From Sphingomonadales bacterium (GTDB taxonomy: Bacteria; Pseudomonadota; Alphaproteobacteria; Sphingomonadales; Sphingomonadaceae), in assembly GCA_006226685.1 (NCBI GenBank), contig SBGG01000006.1, positions 1-51,556 of the forward strand: a DNA stretch of 51,556 bases. Direction: 5' to 3'. Every line of letters begins with the position of its first letter. Positions within the stretch are counted from its first letter, which is position 1. This document shows, piece by piece, positions 48,053 through 51,556 of the stretch. Position numbers and translations under genes: made by a program. The notes below the pieces were generated by a model. It had not been told where the DNA came from and did not search any database. It saw only the letters and a list, made by a program, of their open reading frames with translations.

Positions 48053-48892
48053 CTATTCCTCCACCCTTACCCTGCGGCGATAGGTGATGTTCACCCGTTC
48101 GGACAACAGGAAATAGGGCAGCCACAGCGCAATGCTGATCAGGGATTTCCTGATATTGCCTCCCAGCAATTTCACCAGCGCGTCTGCAACCCCCTCGGGC
48201 AGGGCCTGCCCGCCGAGTATCCGGGCCATGTAGAGTTGCGACACGATGTCGGTCAGCCAGATCAGCAGCATGACGCGCGGAAACCAGGGCACATGGCGGA
48301 GCGCCATCACGAACACCGCACCATAGAGAATATTGAAAAGGATGCAGTCCGCCGCCAGTGTCAGAAACAGGGTCTGCGGCCAGCCGGGTCCGACACCGGC
48401 CATGGACGGCACGGCGGACAGGAATTCGGCGGTACGCAACACGATATTGATCAGCAGGCCGATCACGAAACCGACCAGCAGCCCGCTGACGCCGAAACTG
48501 CGATGCGCATGGGCCGTAAGCGGATCGACCCGCCGCCACGTGCCGAACCGCGCAATCGGAATATCGGGCAAGGCAAAGAGCTGCCCTCTGGGGAAAGCCT
48601 GCGCGGCGAGAAACAAGCCGATCAGGGGCGAAAGCAGCAGCAAGCCATAAATGGAGGCACTGAGCAGCCAGGCGCCCCGGTCATGATCGACCGTCGCCGT
48701 GATCGCCAGCCGCGCCGCGACAATCACCCCCAGCAGGAGGCACCAGAACAGGGCCAGACGGCCGATATGCTGCTCTGCGGCCGTGACCAGCCTGACCCCC
48801 TGACGGTCGATCCGGCGCAGCCAGCGACGCAGCCCCCGTTCAAATTTTCCGGTCCAGCCATCGAACATCGCGAAAACCTTCTCGCCGGGCAT
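48053..48892 (-). CDS. Multi-pass membrane protein (possibly DUF2569-like)
   Basis: 279 residues from ATG 48892; the frame can extend to a TTG at 48979. Four to five hydrophobic helices are visible (LALFWCLLLGVIVAARL, ASIYGLLLLSPLIGLFLAA, GVSGLLVGFVIGLLINIVL, MLLIWLTDIVSQLYMA). The end ISIALWLPYFLLSERVNITY resembles the closing helix of DUF2569 proteins. Function unknown. Isolated between AT-rich gaps upstream of the pilus genes on the other strand. Confidence 0.65.
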   Translation of the reverse strand: MPGEKVFAMFDGWTGKFERGLRRWLRRIDRQGVRLVTAAEQHIGRLALFWCLLLGVIVAARLAITATVDHDRGAWLLSASIYGLLLLSPLIGLFLAAQAFPRGQLFALPDIPIARFGTWRRVDPLTAHAHRSFGVSGLLVGFVIGLLINIVLRTAEFLSAVPSMAGVGPGWPQTLFLTLAADCILFNILYGAVFVMALRHVPWFPRVMLLIWLTDIVSQLYMARILGGQALPEGVADALVKLLGGNIRKSLISIALWLPYFLLSERVNITYRRRVRVEE

Positions 48893-49541
48893 GACCGCCG
48901 GATTATCCGCCCCCGCATGGGCCAAGGCAACCTCTTTTGCGCGGTTTTCCCGGGCACTTGCCTCGCGAACCGGCACCAAAATCTATATGTCTTTGGTATT
49001 GAGACATGCTTAACGTGCATGATCGGGACAGATTGGCCATGCCCCCCTGATTCCACGGGGGAAAAAGGCGCTCCGCGAATCAGGAAATAGCGACTTTCCT
49101 TTGATTCCAGCCGCCGCCAGCTGCCGGCAAAGCCCATGACGCGCGCCTCGCCCCCTCCCCGGTTACGGCCATATATTTCAATGGGTTATAAAAAAATCCA
49201 TAACGGAGATATGTCGAGAGATATATATCCTATAATTAACTTGAGATATATAACCTTCTACTTCTCTATATAGTAATGAATATAAATAACACTGTCGATA
49301 GATCAAATATGGTTAACATAGGGTTAAAAGCAAGTTACTGATTTTACTGGTTAAATTAAAATTTGACTAAAATGGAGAAATACGTTTTTCTTTAATCGTT
49401 CCTCTGGCGGGGGATGCTGCGAAAGGCTGCAAGCCTTATATAAAACAGGGTCGCAGTCTTTTTGCAGATGTCTGTCGTTGTGGACATAGTAATGCTCATG
49501 TATAGTTCATGAGTTTTAATATGATGCGATAGGAATTTGCG
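48893..49541. other. 649-bp gap upstream of flp, strongly AT-rich from about 49180
   Basis: No gene found. The part 49180-49400 is dominated by TATA-type runs, in sharp contrast to the rest of the window. A short dyad AAGGCT-GCA-AGCCTT sits at 49423-49437, followed by the pilin promoter at 49478-49506. It may bind nucleoid proteins or mark a transferred segment. Confidence 0.6.
49478..49513 (+). promoter_or_regulatory. flp pilin promoter with dyad over the -10
   Basis: TTGTGG (49478-49483), 17 bases, then TATAGT (49501-49506) form a sigma-70 promoter 36 bp before the pilin ATG. CTCATG (49495-49500) and CATGAG (49508-49513) make an inverted repeat centred on the -10, a likely operator. Confidence 0.6.
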
Positions 49542-49727
49542 ATGACGAAACTGATCAAGAATTTTCTGACCGATAACAGCGGCGCCGCCGCCGCCGAATA
49601 TGCTCTGATCCTCGCCGTTGTCGGCACGGCAATCGCTCTTGGCGCTGCCAACTTGGGTAGCGTTGTCGGCAAGGCGCTGGAAAGCGCTGCTGATAAGGTT
49701 GCAACGCCGGCCACCCCGACGAAGTAA
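49542..49727 (+). CDS. flp: Flp-type IVb pilin
   Basis: 61-residue major pilin of the Flp/Tad adhesive pilus. Prepilin signature NSGAAAAEYALILAVVGTA: cleavage after Gly14, then Glu5 and Tyr6 of the mature chain (Glu19, Tyr20). One hydrophobic helix, then a short Ala/Lys tail. AGGA precedes ATG by seven bases. Followed by a stable hairpin and cpaB. Confidence 0.92.
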   Translation: MTKLIKNFLTDNSGAAAAEYALILAVVGTAIALGAANLGSVVGKALESAADKVATPATPTK

Positions 49728-49737
49728 TAACCGTTCT

Positions 49738-49774
49738 GGCTGCCCTTATTCTGAATATTCCGATGAGGGCAGCC
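49738..49774 (+). terminator. Stem-loop between flp and cpaB
   Basis: GGCTGCCCTTAT pairs with ATGAGGGCAGCC (12 bp, one G-U) around a 13-nt loop, ten bases after the pilin stop. No U-run follows, so it may stabilise pilin mRNA or reduce read-through instead of fully terminating. Confidence 0.6.
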
Positions 49775-49828
49775 AAATAAACTCGTGGACCATCATAATT
49801 TGGTCAACATAATGGGCTGAGGGGCATG

Positions 49829-50719
49829 ATGGACAGGCAGCGAAATCTCATCATCATTTTAGTTGCCCTCTTTATGGGTGGCATCGCGGTCTATCTCGCC
49901 AACACCTATTTCTCCGGCGTGGAAAAGCGCAATGAGAAACTGGCGCAGGATCTGAACCTCAACAGTATCGTCGTCGCCCGCGTACCGCTGCGCTATGGCG
50001 ATCAGATCACGGCCGACAAGCTGAAGCTGGTGCAATGGCCCGCTTCCTCGGTGCCGCAGGGCGCCTTTACCGATATTCGCAGGCTCACCGCCGATCCCGA
50101 AGGCGCGCGCGTCGTGCTGCGCCCGATCGAAAATGGCGAACCTGTCCTCAGTTCAAAGCTGACCGGCCCGGGAGGCCGCGCGGTCATTTCGGCCACCTTG
50201 CCGAAGGACAAGCGCGCCTTCGCCATCCGCGTCAATGATGTCGCGGGCGTGGCCGGTTTCGTGCTGCCCGGCGACAGCGTCGATGTACTCCTCACCCGTC
50301 AGCCTGCGACCGAACCCGGCGCGCGCGCGGAACAGATTACAGAAGTCGTGGTCCAGAATGTCCGTGTCGTCGCCGCCGATCAAAATGCCGATGACGCCAG
50401 TAAGGACCCTCAGGTTTCGAAGACGGTGACGCTGGAGGTCGATCCGGTGCAGGCGCAGAAACTCGCACTGGCCGGGCAGGTCGGTCAGCTTTCGCTGGCG
50501 CTGCGCAATGCCGCCGATCAGGAAACATCCGCCGCCACCGCGACCATGCGTGTCGGCGATCTGGCACTGGGCAGCCCGGCCCCGCACGCCACCGCCGTGC
50601 CCGCCCCTTATTATCGTCCCGTCAGGAGGGTTCGCGCGCCCGCGCCGCGCCAGCCTGCCGGCCAGAGCGTGATCGTCGGCAAGGGGCTTTCCGTAACCCG
50701 CGTGGAGGTGAACCCGTGA
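49829..50719 (+). CDS. cpaB: Flp pilus assembly protein CpaB
   Basis: Periplasmic pilus-assembly protein with an N-terminal membrane helix (LIIILVALFMGGIAVYLA) and a SAF domain (about 42-110, VVARVPLRYGDQITADKL), then the RcpC-type region ISATLPKDKRAFAIRVNDVAGVAGFVLPGDSVDVLLTR (residues about 118-155). 296 residues from ATG 49829; GAGGGG is four bases upstream, too close for ATG 49826. Stop overlaps the cpaC GTG (GTGA). Confidence 0.9.
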   Translation: MDRQRNLIIILVALFMGGIAVYLANTYFSGVEKRNEKLAQDLNLNSIVVARVPLRYGDQITADKLKLVQWPASSVPQGAFTDIRRLTADPEGARVVLRPIENGEPVLSSKLTGPGGRAVISATLPKDKRAFAIRVNDVAGVAGFVLPGDSVDVLLTRQPATEPGARAEQITEVVVQNVRVVAADQNADDASKDPQVSKTVTLEVDPVQAQKLALAGQVGQLSLALRNAADQETSAATATMRVGDLALGSPAPHATAVPAPYYRPVRRVRAPAPRQPAGQSVIVGKGLSVTRVEVNP

Positions 50720-51463
50720 TCACGATATATGAAAAAACGCGCCACCTGCTGCTGAGCGCGGGCTTTGCCGCCATCGCCATAGCGGCCCCGCTTGGCGGCT
50801 CCGCCATAGCCGCCCCGGCCGATGTCGCCGACACCGGCATAGCCGATGCGGATGTGCGCGCGGGCCTGCTGGAAGTCCCGCTCAACAAGAGTCAGATGCT
50901 CTCGGTCGATCAGGCCTTCGGACGGGTGATGATCGGCAATGAGGAAATCGCCGATATATTGCCGATCAGCTCGCGCAGCGTCTATGTGCTCGGCCGCAAG
51001 CTCGGCACCACCAGCCTCACCATTTTCGACAAGGCGAACAAGGTGATCGCGGTGATCGATGTCGCGGTCGGACCGGATGTAACATCGCTGCGCCAGCAAA
51101 TGGCGCAGCTTCTGCCCGGCGAGAAAATCGACGCGCATATCTCCAATGATGCGATCGTGCTCACCGGCCTTGCCAGCAACGCCCCGGCGGTCGACCGGGC
51201 AGTGCAGCTTGCACAAACTTATGCGGGCGACAAGGTCGTCAATATGGTATCGGTCGGCGCCAGCCAGCAGGTAATGCTGGAAGTGCGCTTTTCCGAGGTG
51301 CGGCGCGACGTCGCCAAGAATATCGGCACCGGCGCTTTCCTGAGCGGCAAGAAATTCGATGGCGTGTTCGGCAATGGCGCGCAACTGGTGCCCGATGCCG
51401 ATACCGGCATCGGCACCATGCAACGTTCCGCCGTCACCGACACATTCGGTATATTCCGCAAGC
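50716..51463 (+). pseudogene. cpaC: CpaC secretin, truncated by IS6100
   Basis: Outer-membrane secretin of the Flp pilus, here only its first 249 codons. GTG 50716 follows GGAGG. Signal peptide to about residue 33, then the N-terminal secretin domains (LSVDQAFGRVMIGNEEIADI, SVYVLGRKLGTTSLTIFD, BON-like GEKIDAHISNDAIVLTGLAS, and VMLEVRFSEV). At 51464 the frame enters the IS and would end at 51492 after nine foreign residues. The barrel-forming secretin domain is missing on this side, so no functional channel can be made from this copy. Confidence 0.9.
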
Positions 51464-51556
51464 GGCTCTGTTGCAAAAATCGTGAAGCTTGAGCATGCTT
51501 GGCGGAGATTGGACGGACGGAACGATGACGGATTTCAAGTGGCGCCATTTCCAGGG
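51464..51556 (+). mobile_element. IS6100 (IS6 family), left end
   Basis: The sequence from GGCTCTGTTGCA (51464) through CGTGAAGCTTGAGCATGC matches IS6100 as I remember it, including its short inverted repeat and transposase start. The bases just before it, CCGCAAGC (51456-51463), would be one copy of the 8-bp target duplication. The element continues beyond the window. Confidence 0.92.
51525..51556 (+). CDS. tnpA: IS6100 transposase, first 10 codons
   Basis: ATG 51525 starts MTDFKWRHFQ, the N-terminus of the IS6100 DDE transposase; it is cut by the window end. It transposes the element by replicative cointegrate formation typical of IS6 elements. Confidence 0.88.
   Translation, partial: MTDFKWRHFQ

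Overview
The window is chromosomal DNA of a GC-rich alphaproteobacterium, most likely a member of the Sphingomonadales (Sphingobium/Sphingomonas type). This rests on family-level resemblance of the proteins (DcaP-like porin, TorF-type porin, DUF4169 protein, HerA-like ATPase), an alphaproteobacterial LexA box (GAAC-N7-GAAC) before an imuA-imuB-dnaE2 mutasome, and an IS6100 end, an element common in sphingomonads. No database search was run; gene identities come from motifs, lengths and context.

Layout. 1-8.3 kb holds housekeeping genes: oligopeptidase B (cut by the window start), an aminopeptidase P, tRNA-Thr(GGT), dihydroorotase, ygfZ, a glutaminyl cyclase and small membrane proteins. 8.3-14 kb carries two aconitases, acnA and acnB, head to head over a 397-bp regulatory gap with Fur-like half-sites. 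14-24.3 kb looks like an acetate/organic-acid module: MFS transporter, DcaP-like porin, acetyl-CoA synthetase, a LuxR-type response regulator overlapping acs by one base, and a symporter-histidine kinase hybrid, the set called CrbS/CrbR (MxtR/ErdR) elsewhere. 24.4-30 kb is the SOS mutagenesis operon imuA-imuB-dnaE2. 30-31.5 kb has a small exported protein and a TorF-type porin. 31.8-35.7 kb is a tightly overlapping minus-strand operon of eight genes (HerA-like ATPase, LMW phosphatase, YjbQ, YbaK, cupin, DUF4169, two unknowns). purU follows on the plus strand.

36.8-45.3 kb, the most distinctive region, is a complete seven-gene minus-strand operon for quinohemoprotein amine dehydrogenase: alpha (diheme), radical-SAM QhpD, the tiny crosslinked gamma peptide QhpC, beta propeller, flavoprotein QhpG, ABC exporter QhpF and subtilisin-like QhpE. 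The enzyme's quinone cofactor is built RiPP-style: QhpD makes Cys-to-Asp/Glu thioethers on leader-bearing QhpC, QhpG hydroxylates its Trp, QhpE removes the leader and QhpF exports it. All expected crosslink residues are present in QhpC. Order is A-D-C-B-G-F-E. Upstream lie an MFS transporter and a TetR regulator instead of an adjacent AraC-type regulator.

48-51.5 kb: a membrane protein, an AT-rich gap, then the start of a Flp/Tad pilus locus (flp pilin with its own dyad-marked promoter, cpaB, cpaC). cpaC is interrupted after about 249 codons by an IS6100 left end whose transposase runs off the window.
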